The notes below the pieces were generated by a model. It ran no database searches and had not been told where the DNA came from. It saw only the letters and a list, made by a program, of their open reading frames with translations. From Phalacrocorax aristotelis (lineage: Eukaryota > Chordata > Aves > Suliformes > Phalacrocoracidae), in the NCBI RefSeq assembly GCF_949628215.1, contig NC_134276.1, positions 37,278,067 to 37,342,066 of the forward strand: a stretch of DNA of 64,000 bases, read 5' to 3'. Shown piece by piece: positions 11,985 through 26,072 of this stretch (its first letter is position 1; each line of letters starts with the position of its first letter). Made by a program: the position numbers and the translations under genes.

Positions 11985-13089
11985 CAGGGGCAGGGAAACC
12001 AAACAAAACTAGCCCCCAGAGTCAGAAGGTGAGACATTAGCCACAGAAGAAAATGGAGAAGAGGGTTCATCTCACTTTTGATCAGGCAATACAGATCATA
12101 CCTGTTAGGCATATACCTTTCAGAATACAGAGCATGTGGGGATGTAAAAACAAGAAGGGGAGATCACATCAGCTGCTGAGATATAGCCAGTATGTAGCCA
12201 AGACCACAGGAATCATGGGATCATGGGGGGAGGAAATGGGGCAAGGGGAAATATAATATTTCAGTTTAAAGAACAGAGCATAGACCTGAGAGACAGTCAT
12301 TATAAAACCTGACCTTGGGGCTTTTATGAATTTTACATTAGATCTCAATGGATTGAATGTTGAAGCAGTCCAGGGAAAAGAAGCTAAAAGCCAGGCTTGT
12401 CCTCACAGTGCTTAGGATGATAGAAATAAGGTTTCATATTGCATGCCCAAGTTTCTTCTCCCTTATTTTTATTCTAGTCCCATGATGCTTCTGTTCTTGA
12501 GTATAAAACACACAAGAGGCTTAATGTCAAGGGACACCCACATTCATTATCTAGCTCCTCCTGTTCTGAGAGGCAGTGTAAGGGGTCCTCTAGGCTAACA
12601 TGACAGAGGTATTGCTTCTTGGAAAACTGATTTAACCATTAGGATACAGTACGAAAGTATCTAGGTCTGTGCTAGACTAAATGTTAGTCATAAATCCTGA
12701 GCAAAAAGAATATGCTAGATATTCAGCACAACCAAGATGGCGAATCTCCTTGGCATGTGTAGTAACAGAATATTAAGTTTAAAAAACAACTTATCTTAAA
12801 TGGAGAAAACTTCAGTGCCTGCCATCTTGCCATTTTCTGAGAATGAAAGATTGCAGTTCTGCTCAGTTTGTTTTCTAGATTCCTGAATGCCTTTAAAGAT
12901 CTTTCTGCTTCTTTCTACCTCAGTTTTTTGCTTTCTTTCTCTCAACAATAATAGTTTCCCTGGAGAAGCAGAGGAATTCACATCTGTAAACTGCTCAGAC
13001 ACCCATGTAGTGCAAACCACACAAGAACCTAGATAAAAAGGTTACAAACTAAATGCAATGACATTTCCTGGGGAATAACAACCCCATGC

Positions 13090-13736
13090 AACAGTATGTG
13101 TTGGGGACAGCTCTACTGAGAAGGACCTGGCAGTGCTGGTGGACAGCAAGCTGACCCTGAGCCAGCAACGTGCCCTTGTGGCCAGGAAGGCCAACGGTAT
13201 CCCGGGATGCATTCAAAGGAGGGTGGCCAGAAGGACGGATTAGGTTATTCTGTCCAGTTTTGGGCCCCCCAGTTTAAGAAGGGTGTGGAACTGTTTGAGC
13301 AAGTCCAGCGGAGAGCTACCAAGATGACCAGGGGACTGGAGCATCTCCCTTATGAGGAAAGGCTGAGAGACTTGGGTTTGTTCAGCCTGGAAAAGAGAAG
13401 ACTGAGGGGGGATTTCATCAATACCTACAAATATCTAAAGGGTGGGTGTCAGGACAATGGGACTGGACTCTTCAATAGTGCTCAATGACAGGACAAGGGG
13501 CAATGGGCTCAAGTTGGAACACAGGAAGTTCCACCTCAATATGAGAAAAAGCTTCTTTCCTGTGAGGTTAACAGAGCAGTGGCACAGGCTGCCCAGGGAG
13601 GTTGTGGAGTCTCCTTCCCTTGAGACATTCAGTACCCACCTGGACGCATTCCTGTGCCCCCTGCTCTAGGTGTCCCTGCTCAAGATGATCGCAGAGGTCC
13701 CTTCCAACCCCTACCATTCTCTGATTCTGTGATTCC
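13090..13736 (+). mobile_element. 5'-truncated CR1 with small internal deletion
   Basis: A plus-strand CR1 3' portion. It starts within the ORF2 C-terminal region (frame reading [17 protein letters not shown]-like), continues through [20 protein letters not shown] and [18 protein letters not shown], and ends with CTGATTCTGTGATTC octamers at about 13736. About 60 bp expected between the 'gtggcca' and 'tgtccagttttggg' blocks (near 13228-13255) are missing, so the frame is also shifted there. It belongs to the same CR1 subfamily as the copies at 26.3 and 37.7 kb. Confidence 0.88.
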
Positions 13737-16700
13737 TGTACTCCTCTCCCTCTGTTTATGAAAGCAGACAGTATAACAAGGACTAGCAGACAGAGGTTTC
13801 TGGAAAACCTCTTACTGCCTAAAACAATGAGGAAGTTGTTCTATCATACTAGAAATATTACTCAAATAGTTCTGTCAAGGTCAGATTCTGGCAAGTGTCA
13901 TTTTCTATTTGCTACGTGAAGTACTATGTGTTCAGGTTGCTGTGGGACTACCCCAGGGCTTGCAGAGCCATTGTAGGTAACTTTTCAGAACCATTTTGTA
14001 TAACATTTTTATCTACTTTTGTTGCTCCTTTGTTTCAGCTCTACCTGTGTTTCTAATAATTCTCCATTTCAGTTTATGTTGGCCCAATCTCATTCCAAGT
14101 AAGTTCATTGTGCTTAAAGATACCTGTGTTATTACCTGTTTAAAGTACACTGGAGAGACTCAAAACCACACAATTGTTTTGTATATGATACACTGTGCAA
14201 ATGAAGACAGGCAGGAGAGTATATAATTTATAAATAAAATTCTAAGGGGTGTATCCCAAATGTATGTTAAAGGATACAAAGCATGCTTATCAAATTAAAA
14301 AAAAAAAAAAAGAGAGAAAACTTTTCTGTTTTCAAGTGGTCTGGATGTACTGACTCACTGTGATACTCAGAGTGAAAATTATCTGCATTCCCAATGTGAA
14401 AGGTCAGCTGAAAATCTTTATATAATATCACTCAATATTTTACTGTTATGTCCTAATATGGGAGAAGCCTTGTAATGGAAATGCTTCTTTATTTATTGGT
14501 GGAATCTAGAAAAAATACATAGTTATATATCCCCATCACCTACTTTTTCAGGAAAATAATACTTTCATGACACAAAAGCAGCCAGCTTTCACTATACATT
14601 TCACAAACTTCTCCATTACCACCTACGAGCTGAATTTCTCACTTTTGATGATATTGCTATCACAAAAACACTCTACGACATTAAAATACAGTTGCTGACT
14701 CATTAGCTGTGTTCTACCTTTTAATTGTTATATCTTTTGTAATTTCAAAGATCATGTTTAAAAAACAAGAAAGCACTGGCACCCCTACATAGGGACAGAA
14801 CTCTAATCTTAAGAGATATAATCCTTTTACATCGGTTATTGTTATAATCTTCGATGAAGAAACGCCAGTTAACCTGACTGCTGTCCGGGTCCCCTCTCTT
14901 TGACAATGGCCGAGGATGATAATATCCTGGAGTCCTAACGCACTGACACTCTGCCGAAGCATGATGCGCTGCTTAATATGGGGCACTGCAAAGCTGAAGT
15001 GGGAGCAAAGGTCGTGGATTAGAATGAATTAAGCAAACATGGATTAAGAAAGATCAATGAGCAGGGACACAGACTCATCAGGCTCTGCTTAGATAATCTG
15101 GTTTCTCCGACTAACATTTTCTTCCAATGCTACAGCTGAAGAAAATGTACTTGAAGCTCACTTTTGTCAGCTCCTGCGAAACTATTAGTAAATCACGCAG
15201 ACGAGAGAGTACCCTGAAATGTAAAAATTCTGCCAAGGGCTGATATTGACCCTGATCCCCAGATACCAAGCACCGTGACTGAAAAGGCAGGTCTGCAGTC
15301 CCAGATGATGAAACCATTAGGTCAGTTGTTCTGGCTTAGTCAGTGCATTACTGAGGAAGAACAGAGAGAAGCAGCAAATGATACTGTCATAAACTGTGGA
15401 AAAAGGCAACAGAACAAATCAGAAGGACATTCTCCAACATTGTGCCTTACTAGTGATGACAGAAATGTTGGCAGAAGAGACCTGTCATTTCAGAGGAAAT
15501 AACTTGTAGAAAAATATGATAATACGAAATGATCAGAAAAAACTCTCAGGGCCTCAAAAGCTGTGGGAGAAAGCTGAAATGAGTGAAGTTCCCATAAGCC
15601 ACATGGTAAGCAGGGACATGTAAAGTGTGAGCAGAAGTATTAGGACATTTACTGACTAAGAGAAGTCTCATAAAAAATCGGATCTGTCAGTCAGTAGAAA
15701 AAACAACATCCTGAATCACGTGCATAAGGTCAAAGTTGTTGGAAAAATAACAAATAAATGTTATCAAATCTCCCACACCGAGATCTATTTTTATTGGCTG
15801 TATACTCCACTAGCTTGGAAAGCTAAAATACAGAAAAGGAACAATCTGCCAAAGAACTGAAAAGAAAATATAGTAGACATCATGCTACAGGAACCACCTC
15901 AGAATTGATGGCATGTGTGCTGAACACATCTTGCCCTGTAGGATGTCATAAGATCTCAGATCCTGATTTTCAACCCACTTTTGCTTCCTTAAGTGACACC
16001 TAGAGAATGATTATTCTGCAGAATTTAGAAATGGAAGAAACCTGTGTAGTCAAGTTGCCTTTTTCTCTGTCACCGCAGGACTTTTCTTAGTGGTACGTTT
16101 TAACTGTTGTATCATAAAGTTGCTAAAGAATTTTACAGATAAACCAATAAGATATTTGCTTAGGTAACAGTGTACAGCCAGAAACATTAGCAATAAAACT
16201 ATGAAAATGGTTGATCTCTCACAAAGTAATTGATGGAAGAATATTTATTTTCCTGTCAGGGACGAAGATCTTAGAAACTGCAAACAGTAAAAAGATGCAT
16301 TTAACTTCCAGTCATCTGATCACAATTCCATTGGACAGGGATGGTTCCAGCACACAAATGAACTGCAAGATATGTGAAGAAGATATTAAAATCAGAAAAC
16401 AAGTTCAAAACAATCTTTTATTCATACAATTAATAAAGGACTGAATTTGTCCCTTATAGCCTGTCAGAATAGAAAGTAACTTGCTTATGTCTAAAAACTC
16501 ACATATTCTAAGAAGAATAAATAATGTAATGATTTGTGTTTGCCTCAAACTCGGCTTGCGTTTGTATTTTTCCAGAAAGAAAAATAAATAACATAAAATC
16601 AAATGAAAAACCAAAACCAAACTTAGCAAATGGGTTTTGGTTCTTGTTTTTCCATGTTTTGGTATCCAGTGAAAGACACAGGAAATTACTAACTCAGTCC

Positions 16701-16745
16701 TGGATCTGAATTCAGTCCAACGTAAATACTTCCATAAAATAGCAG
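13737..16745. other. Gene-free intergenic sequence
   Basis: No gene or clear transposon is seen. About 14825-15250 stands out because it keeps about 14 CpG dinucleotides in roughly 430 bp while its surroundings are nearly CpG-free. This is noted as a candidate conserved regulatory element. Confidence 0.6.
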
Positions 16746-16749
16746 ATCA

Positions 16750-17110
16750 AATCAGGACAAGGTTTCACCTGTCCCAGCATTCTTCTTCAGCAGACTTCAG
16801 TATGGGGAACAGCATGTCTAGTGTGAACCTTTCTTCTGGCATGCTCTTGCAGCAGTAAGAGTCTGAGGGACTTCCTGAGATGAAGGCTCCAGACTTCTGT
16901 GTTCAATAGAGATGATGGGCCTGTCCTCAGTCCTTTTAAGAATCTAATTACACTTCTGGCTTCTGCAACGTCTTGTGGCAATGAGTTCCACAATTTAATT
17001 ACAGGCGCGATATGACAAAGTACTTCCTTTGTTTATTTCAGAACTGCTGCATGAAACTTGCATTGAGTGCTCTCTAGATTTTGCACTGTGAAAAATAACG
17101 AACAGTTAAA
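16750..17110 (-). repeat. Old L3-like CR1 LINE relic
   Basis: The minus strand reads WNSLPQDVAEARSVIRFLKG at about 16990-16930, which is the '[19 protein letters not shown]' block of CR1-type reverse transcriptases in an older, diverged family. On the plus strand this appears as the antisense 'aatgagttccacaatttaat' and 'aagtacttcctttgtttatt' blocks that I know from amniote L3/CR1-like repeats. It has no 3' octamer tail and frames are mostly lost, so it is ancient. Confidence 0.65.
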
Positions 17111-20100
17111 CAGTGCCATACATCCATGACAAAGAGCAAACTTTCATCCTTCAAACACCTTGAGCTAGCTGGTTTTTCATCAGGATCACTTAGACCAGAA
17201 TACAGTGAAAAAATACATAAATATAAGAAAACAGTATTTGTGTGAATATGACAGTATTCTGAAAGGGGAGGGGGAGGGAAATTATAAAAGTTATTTGTTC
17301 ACAGTTTTGGGTTTTTTTTTGTTTTATATTGGCTAAAGAAGCCTTGCTTTTAACCATTTGCACAAGAAGATTTTAAATTATCTTGTCCTGGGAACGTTCT
17401 AAGACATATGCATTTTTAAAGGGTATTCTGTTAATGACAGGATAGAATGATTCCTGAAAGTACAAAGCTTATAATGTATATGATTACAAATTCCTTTTGC
17501 AATCTGTGGACTGCCTTATTCACTCCCTGATATTTAAGGGCACTTACTGAGGGAATGTAAGTGTTATTACAGTGAGTGACATACCATATGGCAAGCAGGA
17601 TCAGCTGCAGCTTTGCACGCTGTTGTCATTTTTCCCCTTGTACTACAGTTTTACATGATGTAATGTTTTTCTGTGATTGTTCAACATTCTACCATTTAAG
17701 CCTGCCGTATTATAAAATGTCATTTTAGGGGGTTGCAGCTGAACCTGCTCACCATAAGTCTGCATTTATTTCACAGATGTCTATCACACTGTCATCCCAC
17801 AGGTGTACTCAAACTTTAAAATTTTCCTGTGCCTCAGCTTCTAATGTAAGAAAAACGTATTATGCAAGATGAGGAAATGGCAGCCAAAAAAGTAGTTGCT
17901 GCTAAATGTCACTTTATAACACAACATGGGCATGCAAATGCAACTAACCTTATAGAGTGATAACACTTGCACTCTCAGTGAAATCTGATGTACAAATGAT
18001 AGTGTAAGGGCCAGGACCTCTCCAGGGTAAAAGTAAGAACCACAAATATAGAGTTTTTTTCTATGCATCTCCTCAATTTTCATCAATGAAAATTTTCTGA
18101 AACTGAATTCATCTGGAGGTTGTTTTCTGTCTTAAGTGGAGTTACAGCTGGTTTGAACACAGTCCCATTGCTCCATTCTCAAAGCGTGTTTGAAAATAAA
18201 AAATGTGGAGTGCATAGATAAAAAAAGTAGTTAAATAATAATGTAACAGTTAAGTGTAATCACACATTTAAGGAAAAAATGTGTTTCTATGACTCTTTCT
18301 GCAAAGTCCATACATCTATGGAGGATGTTCTCTTCTCTCTTTGCTTCACTTCATTTCACTTCACCTCACCTTCCCGTTTTCCTTTCCTCTTTTATCTTTT
18401 ACCCTCAACATACCATGCCTTTTTTCCATCTGTAGGCCATCAGCGACATTGTGTTTTAAAATTCCATTTCAAGGTCCAACCCTGCTGCATAGCTACATGA
18501 ATGATCCATTTAATCCAGCTAGGCTGTTAACAAACACACACAATAGAAAAATAACTAATGAAAATATGTCCAGCAGCAAGTGTCATTGGTCCAGGTAAAA
18601 GATGTTCAAATCTCAGTTTGTTTTAGGTCTCCATTAGAAAACTATTTTTATTTATGCACCAATCAAAAAATCTGTAAAAAACAACCAACAAATCCCTCAA
18701 TAACAAATTATACAGAAAACCTTTTCTGAATCAGAACAGTATTATTAATAAAAATATTTTCAGTGTGCAACAATAAATACAGATTCACAAACAGTGTTAT
18801 TTATATACTCAAATAAGATTTTTTGGTTTTGACATTCTGAAAATTAAAGACTGGGTAGATGTGAAAATAACAGAAGATAAATTAAAATGTAAAGGAAAGG
18901 ACAAAATGAAAATATAACTATAATTTTAATTAAATAAATCACCATAATCTATTAATAATTTTGGGCTACATGTCAATATGGTTCAATACATGTAATCCTA
19001 TATTCTGAGATCATGTTGGTTTTGGTGCAAGCATAGAGTTACAGTAAAATTAGTGCCTTGATGATTGTTAAATTAACTGAGATTAGGTATGGCCTAATAC
19101 TTTTTGTAAATTCTTCTCTAATCAGTCATTCTGAAATTGTAACAAGAAAACACGAATTTTTTTCTGCCAAAATAATAGAAAACATTTATATTGTTTTATA
19201 ACTGCAGTTGAAGTTCCTGTTTTGTATTGAGGCCTTTACTACTTGCTTTATGTTGTTTGTTTTTATCAGCACTGGAAGGCAGGGTAGCCTGGTAACAAAA
19301 AACACTGCATCGAGGAAAGTTAAAACCCCTTCTCCCTCATTGATACGTGTATTTTATGTCTTATTTAACCTACTTTAAGTACTCATCTACCAGCTATTTT
19401 CTGACTGTACTTGGTTAATAACTAGAAAGCAGCACTGAAATATGTGCTTAAAACACACACCTTAACTTTTCTTTGCAAACAATAAATACGATTATTAGAA
19501 TCTTTCTTGGCAACAGAGAGGTTTCTCTAATTAAATACCCACAATAAATTTCACTGATGTCAAACAGACACCTAAGGCCTAATGTTTTTTCGACTTGGAA
19601 ATCTGAAAGTCTGTTAAAGAAAAAGGTTTTTAGATAAAACAGTCTTTAGTTAGAATTCTGTTAATTTTGTACAGTTGTTGTCACTTCCTTCTTTAACATA
19701 ATTTTATATTTATTTCCTATTGAAGGATTTGTATTTAAATAACAGCAGCGTCAAGATTTATGACTTAAGATACTGGCACAAATATAATAGAAAGATACTG
19801 AAAAGTATTTTGCATTTGAATGAGGTTGGGTAAAAATTGTACTTTCCTCTTACAGATTTTAGTTCCACTGGAAGGATTACTTGTTATTTATAAAAGAAAC
19901 AGAAACAATTTTTCTTTACAAGCTTTTCTCTCACGTTTGTAATACCAGTTGCAGATACTGTCCCAGCTGAGACAGAACAGGGTAATTCTTTTTGTCCACT
20001 CTGATTCTGTGATTCAGTGGAATGTGGAGAAGTTGGGAAACAAAGAAAAAGAGAGATATAGAACAAAAAAAAAAAAGTAAATGTGATCCTAAAGAAAACA

Positions 20101-23100
20101 AAGCCTTAAAAAGAAGATGACGACAGCAGGCTACTGAAAAATCAAATATACTGATATGCTAGAAAATTTCAGAAAAATAGTATTTTTCATTTTGGGTCAA
20201 TGCTTTCAAAGTGAGTTTGTTCTTTTTCTAGATGATAATTAATAAACAGACTTCATAATGTTGCAATCGCTACTGAAAATAAAAGATATCACAAATATTC
20301 TTTTATTTTCTATTAATAAGCAGATTCTTAAGCCTATGTTTGCTCTTCATCCATCTTTTAAGAAATGATTTAAATTTATATTAAATTATTATTTTCTTAG
20401 TATTCACTAAATTGCCAAAAATACTTTTAAGTTTAAAAATTTTTTTATAATTTGTGCTTTGTTACACAAAATAATACAAACTATGAAAAGTTTAAACTAA
20501 TTTATTTTACCAACTAATACCATTGAGCTATAAAAATAATCATTTTAGTGGAAAGACCAAATAGTTCTGCCATGTAGCCTTATAAACTATGGACTATAAT
20601 AGACATACATTTTACACAGGATAAAAATATTGCAATAGCTGAAAATAACTAGCAATAAAAAAATCAGTAACTTTATATATTTATACCACAGCATTTAAGT
20701 AAGTAGTCAGGAGACATCTCACCTAATTCTAGAGGTCTACAAGACATCTGCATTTTCAGTAGTCACTTTCAAATTTTTTTTTATATCCAGTGGAGATCAA
20801 TAGGCAGTAGAGGGTGGAATTTATGTGACCAACTATAGATGTGTACTTTAGGATTATATGAATCACAGACTGAGTGCCTGTTTCTCCCCACTAATATAAA
20901 AAGTCTACACAAGTAGCTGATTTGTAGGTGTCTGCTTAATACAAATGTAAAGGTAAATTAAAGGAATCATACTGGTCTAGTATTTTCTTTACCCTGTATG
21001 ACCCAGATGACTAGTTTTCTACTACAATAATTTCTGATGGTGGGTTATTTACAGGAATTATAATCGAAAGTGAATATTCTGTCTTTATGTGGCAATAGAA
21101 ATGAAATTGTCCTATATGAACCTTGGCTACAGAGATAATCTATGTAATACAACACTTAATTACTAAGAAATACAAAATTCACAGCAGGTGAGGTTTCAAT
21201 GTACAGTCATTCTCCACGTCAGTTTGCAAATTCACACAAGAACTTCTAGATTATATTAATACTTGCCAGCAATGCCAAATGCTTTTAGAAAGTTACTTGT
21301 CTCTGCATTTGCAATAAAAGCTTGATGGTGTTAGGTAATATACAGGATTTGATACACCACCTGTCATATCCAGATATGGTCATTTAATAAACATTATTCA
21401 TGAAAAATTACAGTCCTCAATGTATCAGAAAATTTAGCAAGTTTAGAATGGGAATTTTAATGAAGATTATCTTCCAACAGAAATGATGGCAGACACTATA
21501 AATAGAAACACAGAAATGCAGATATAAATGCTGCCATTACTAAAAATGTACTGTTGTTTTTTCTGATGTGCAGTGGGAAGAGTAAAGCAAGTCAGGTGAA
21601 GGAATAAAAGCAGAAAATAAATCAGTAAATATGACGAGCTGATAAAAAACAGAATGGAAAATTAATAGAATAAACTAATTCAAACAGTGTAGTCGTGGGT
21701 GTGGGGAAGGCTTCATTACATAAAAATATATTGCTAATCATTGAGAACAATAACTGGATTAAGTAGTTCAACACTTAACAGCAATGTATGAAAAATAGTC
21801 ATAAGGTATCATCTATGGGGTCATAAGTTTCCTTTAGAAAATCGTCTGGGGATAACTTCCTATGCACAGCAATGATATGCATGGCCAAAGGAAAGGAGAA
21901 TCTTCTGCTCGTATTTTTCAACTACAGATGATCATCAATAACTTTTGGGTCTTGTAAAGGAAAAAATCCTAAAAGGTTCAAGAAAAAAGTCAAATAACCA
22001 CTGATGTGACAAAACTTAACAAAGAAGACATAAAATCCCGGACAGATCTTTTTTAGTAGACTTGTATTAGTTCAACACCGGTTAGAATTAAAAGCTGTTT
22101 TAAATTAAGAATTCCTTATAAAAACAAAACAAATGCTTTTATCATCTAGAATTCCTTTTCATAGCAGCTCTAATAATAAGTGGGAAAGACATTTAAGGAA
22201 GCTGAAGTATTAATAATTTAGTGATAAATTTTTATATTTTGTACCACAAAACATAATTGAAACACTACTCTTTAACGAGTACTTTATGTCATTTTTGTAG
22301 TTTCTGTTTAACAATGGCATTTGTCAGCACACAATGTTTATATGTAGGACTTCAAACATATCTCATAAATTCTTACATTCAACTATCATGATTGATCTTG
22401 CCATTACTCCAGTTGTAGAAATCCCAATAATTTAAACTCAAGTGTTTGCTGCTAGTTAGCCTAGTAAATTTAGCCTGCCTCTGAAAAGATCAAGCTATTA
22501 CAATTCCTTTTTTTCTAAAAAGAGCTACTTATTTGCTGTGAAAAGATTAAGGAACCTGTTACTCCATCTGTAACAGTATATAGATTCTACAGCAAAGAAA
22601 TTTAACAAATCTGGGGAAACTGGCTGCTTGCTAAAACAGCTGACTGAATGAACCATTAAAATGGCTCGTGGAAGCTCCAGGGTTTCAAATTCTCTTTTCA
22701 TTATATATTGTCTTAACATGGTCTAGAAAAACATAGGCCTCCTCTGTCTCAGGGCCTGAGCTGGGAAATTGCATAAATAAATGTTTTCTATAGCACTCTT
22801 CACCTCAGGAATTCTGCGTAATGCTGAAGTAAATAAAAAAAGACATGTCACAAAACCTGAGTGTTAGATTAAATATTTTACAAGTTCAGAAGCTAGAACA
22901 GAGGAGAATAGAACAAAATTTTCTAAGATGGATTCTTTAATACGCTTTCTGAAAAGATGTATTCTTCATTTTTCTTTATAATGTGGAGGACAAAATATTT
23001 TGGACCAGAGTATGGTTCTGTATCCAAGTGTCTAGGATGTTCACCTGGAGGTTGAGAAGTCCCAGACAGTTCCAGACATAGTGTCTGTATCTCATATTCA

Positions 23101-24856
23101 GAACTAATTGGAGAATAACTGGAGAATATCAGTATATAAGTGTAAATTTTCCCAGGCTGATACTAAGGTATACTGTCATTTCTTCTCCTCTTTAATGAGA
23201 CTCTAAAAGGATTTTGTGTGATAAACTTCTTGCTTCTGGATCAAAACCAGTCACAAACAAGTTCAGTCTCAACCTCAGTGTCAATATGTTCAGCGCTGAA
23301 CAGCCAGAGTATACACTTCTCCAGCTACTCAAAGAACTTGAGAAGCAGCTTTGTGGGGCTTTAAAGAATTGTGAATATGGGCTAAGGCACCTACATATCA
23401 ATGAATATATTTAAATCCCCTCTTCCTTTTTTTTTCTATCTAGCTTCTTCTTGCTCTCCCCAAGCAGACCACTGTTTCTGACTGGTAATCTGTGGAAGAC
23501 AAAATCTGGGCCTGAACTCAATGAGGTGGACTAATAGAAAAATGCATGGCAAAATCAACAGACCATCAGCCCGCTTTAATTAGTTATCTTATTGTAATTT
23601 AGTCTAATGTGCAAAAAGTAACAGTAAAAGCATTACTTCTTTATATATCTAAATACTAACATAAAAATATCATTAAAAAAATCTTTTAGTGACTTTCTAT
23701 TATGTCTCATAATTGAAGTAATGGTTACTCTACAATACATCTACTGTGCTAGTACACATTAAGCAAATAATAGCAAAACGAGAGAAATTTCAATGGAATG
23801 GAACAATGCTATATGCTAATTACTTTTTTTTTTAATGCAGTGTGTCTTTCAGCCCAATAATTGTATTGAATATACTTCAAATTCCCACTGGTTCTGAAAG
23901 ATGTCACAAGAATTTTCCAGCCTGGTGAAAATCTTACACCACTTTATCCCCCAGCACCACCCCTCAGCAGCCCTGCCCTCAATTTTGGTGACTCACTGGT
24001 GCACAAGAAAAAATCCAAACACCTTTTGAAAAAAATCTTACTACTGAACTTAACTACCTCTTTGGTACACCAGCTTCTGCTTATGCATTTCAGCTACTAT
24101 GGGCAACTTTTCCCTGATGAAGCTTCTTTCCCAGCATACAATCTTCTCCAATTTACTCTCATGGGAACTGTTCTCCATGCTGTAATGTCCCAATAGCCTG
24201 GGAATATATCAGTGTTGCCAAGAGGTTTTGGATGCATTGGCTGCTTCCATGTGTGGCATTACCTCCATCTCACCCCTGCTGGTGCTCCTTCTGTCTGTGT
24301 AGATTACCCTGTAATGATAATTTGTTCCTTTCCTTCTTCCCATTTTTCCTCCACCTGATAATAATAAGCGTCTGGTAGTGGTGATGAAATCACCTTTAGA
24401 TAAAGAAGAGGTGCCTTTTTTATTAAATAAGCTTTAGTAGGGGTAGAGACATAAGCAAGTATCTAACGTCATCTATTGAAATGGACTTGTTAGTGTCATT
24501 AGATTGTTTATGTGTGCAAATTATATTCATTACTACTTAAGAATGATTTGTCAGGTTGCACCTGAAAAACATTGGCCATACCAATGTGAACTGCACTAGT
24601 AAAATAATATATCCAGTTTGGGGGAGTTGTTGTCTCTGCTTTCCACATTCCCTTTCAGGCTAACAAATATTGTTGTACTACTCTTAGATATTTTGCTTAC
24701 AGAACGATTTCAGAGATATAGCATTGTCAGCTTCTTATTCTTTACTTCTCTTGTGTCCCTTGAGAAAAAGTGTGCAGAGAAGAGCATTTGGTAAAAAAGT
24801 AGTTTCCAGTATCTTTCCAGTGTATTTTATACTAAGGAGAGTCAGAGTGGTGAAAT
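17111..24856. other. Long AT-rich gene-free stretch
   Basis: About 7.7 kb with no recognisable gene, RNA or transposon. It is very AT-rich (especially 18600-20700), with scattered poly-A/T runs. Open frames are short and lack motifs. Any function would have to be regulatory, and the sequence alone does not show it. Confidence 0.65.
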
Positions 24857-25653
24857 AATAGAGTCATAGAATAATTTAGGTTGGAAAAGATCCTTAAGAT
24901 CATTGAGTCCAACTGTATACCTAATATTGCCAAGTCCACCATTAAACAATGTCTCTAAGCACCACACCTACATGTCTTTTAAATACCTCCAGGGATGGTG
25001 ACTCAACCACTTCCCTGGGCAGCCTGTTCCAATGCTTTACAACCCTTTCAGTGAAGACATTTTTCCTAATATCCAATCTAAACCTCCCCTGATGGAACCT
25101 AAGGACATTTCCTCTCATCCTATCGCCTGTTACTTGGGAGAAGAAAGCAACACCCACCTCACTACAACCTCCTTTCAGGTAGTTGTAGAGAGCGATAAGG
25201 TCTCCCCTCAGCTTCCCCTTCACCAGGCTAAACAACCCCAATTCCCTCAGCTGCATTTCATAAGACTTATGCTCCAGACCCTTCACCAGCTTCGTTACCC
25301 TTCTCTGGACATGTTCCGGTACCTCAATGTCTTGCTTGTAGTGGGGAGCCCAAAACTGGTGAGGTGCAGCCTCAACAGTGCCGAGTACAGGGGCACGATC
25401 ACTTCCCTACTCCTGCTGGCCGCGCTATTCCTGATACAAGCCAGATGCTGTTGGCCTTCTTGGCCACCTGGGCACACCGCTGACTCATGTTCAGCTGGCT
25501 GTCAACCAACTCCCTCAGGTCCTTTTCCTCTGGGCAGCTCTCCAGCCACTTTTCCCCAAGCCTGTAGTGTTACATGGGGTGGTTGTGACCCAAGTGCAGG
25601 ACCCAGCACTTGGCCTTGTTGAATCTCATACAGTTGGCCTTGGCCCACTGTAG
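24857..25653 (-). mobile_element. 5'-truncated CR1 LINE fragment
   Basis: A minus-strand CR1 whose 3' end at about 24857 is marked by 'tagagtcatagaataattta'. The minus-strand frame at 25286-24942 reads [20 protein letters not shown], then [20 protein letters not shown], the C-terminal domain of ORF2. Upstream, decayed RT sequence continues to 25653, where the element is truncated. It is from a different subfamily than the 13.1/26.3/37.7 kb copies, since the C-terminal peptides differ (for example [10 protein letters not shown] versus [10 protein letters not shown]). Confidence 0.88.
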
Positions 25654-25892
25654 ATATGGCCTTTCATATCTAAAGACAGAAAGCAAAGGGAAAAGATTTG
25701 CTTTTAACTTTTCAGCCTTTGAAATGGCATATAGAAACACCATTGAAATTACAAGATTGGAGATAGGATTCTCTTCCCTCTAACTTGAAGGAGTCAACAG
25801 AAGTCTGAAACCAGAGTTAAGCCTCCCAATTGCAGGTACAGGTTAATTGCATAGCAGGCTCTTTAGGGAACACTGAAGAAAAGACAATCGTT

Positions 25893-25912
25893 AAAAAAAA
25901 AAAAAAAAAAAA
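25893..25912 (+). repeat. Poly-A run (20 A)
   Basis: A homopolymer of about 20 A in otherwise unique sequence. No retropseudogene body is recognisable upstream of it. Confidence 0.8.
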
Positions 25913-26072
25913 GCTGATTTGGATTTTACATTTTATGACAATTTTGAAAGAAAATATTTTCTTTAAGTAAAGAACAAAACTCAGGTTTGGTTAACACTCA
26001 TGAAAATTTCTCTAGAAAATTTCATGGTACAAATACCCGAACATTCTTCTAGACAAAAATGTAAAGCTTCAT

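Larger units (their letters stand above)
10051..13089. other. Gene-free intergenic sequence with simple repeats
   Basis: No gene is recognised. It contains an AT/GT microsatellite cluster (10998-11080), three phased copies of a 10-bp inverted motif (11720-11770) and a run of 16 G (11969-11984). The rest is AT-rich unique-looking sequence. Confidence 0.65.

Noticed and set aside
25032-25622. 196-codon plus-strand frame
   Set aside because: Antisense shadow of the minus-strand CR1 at 24857-25653.
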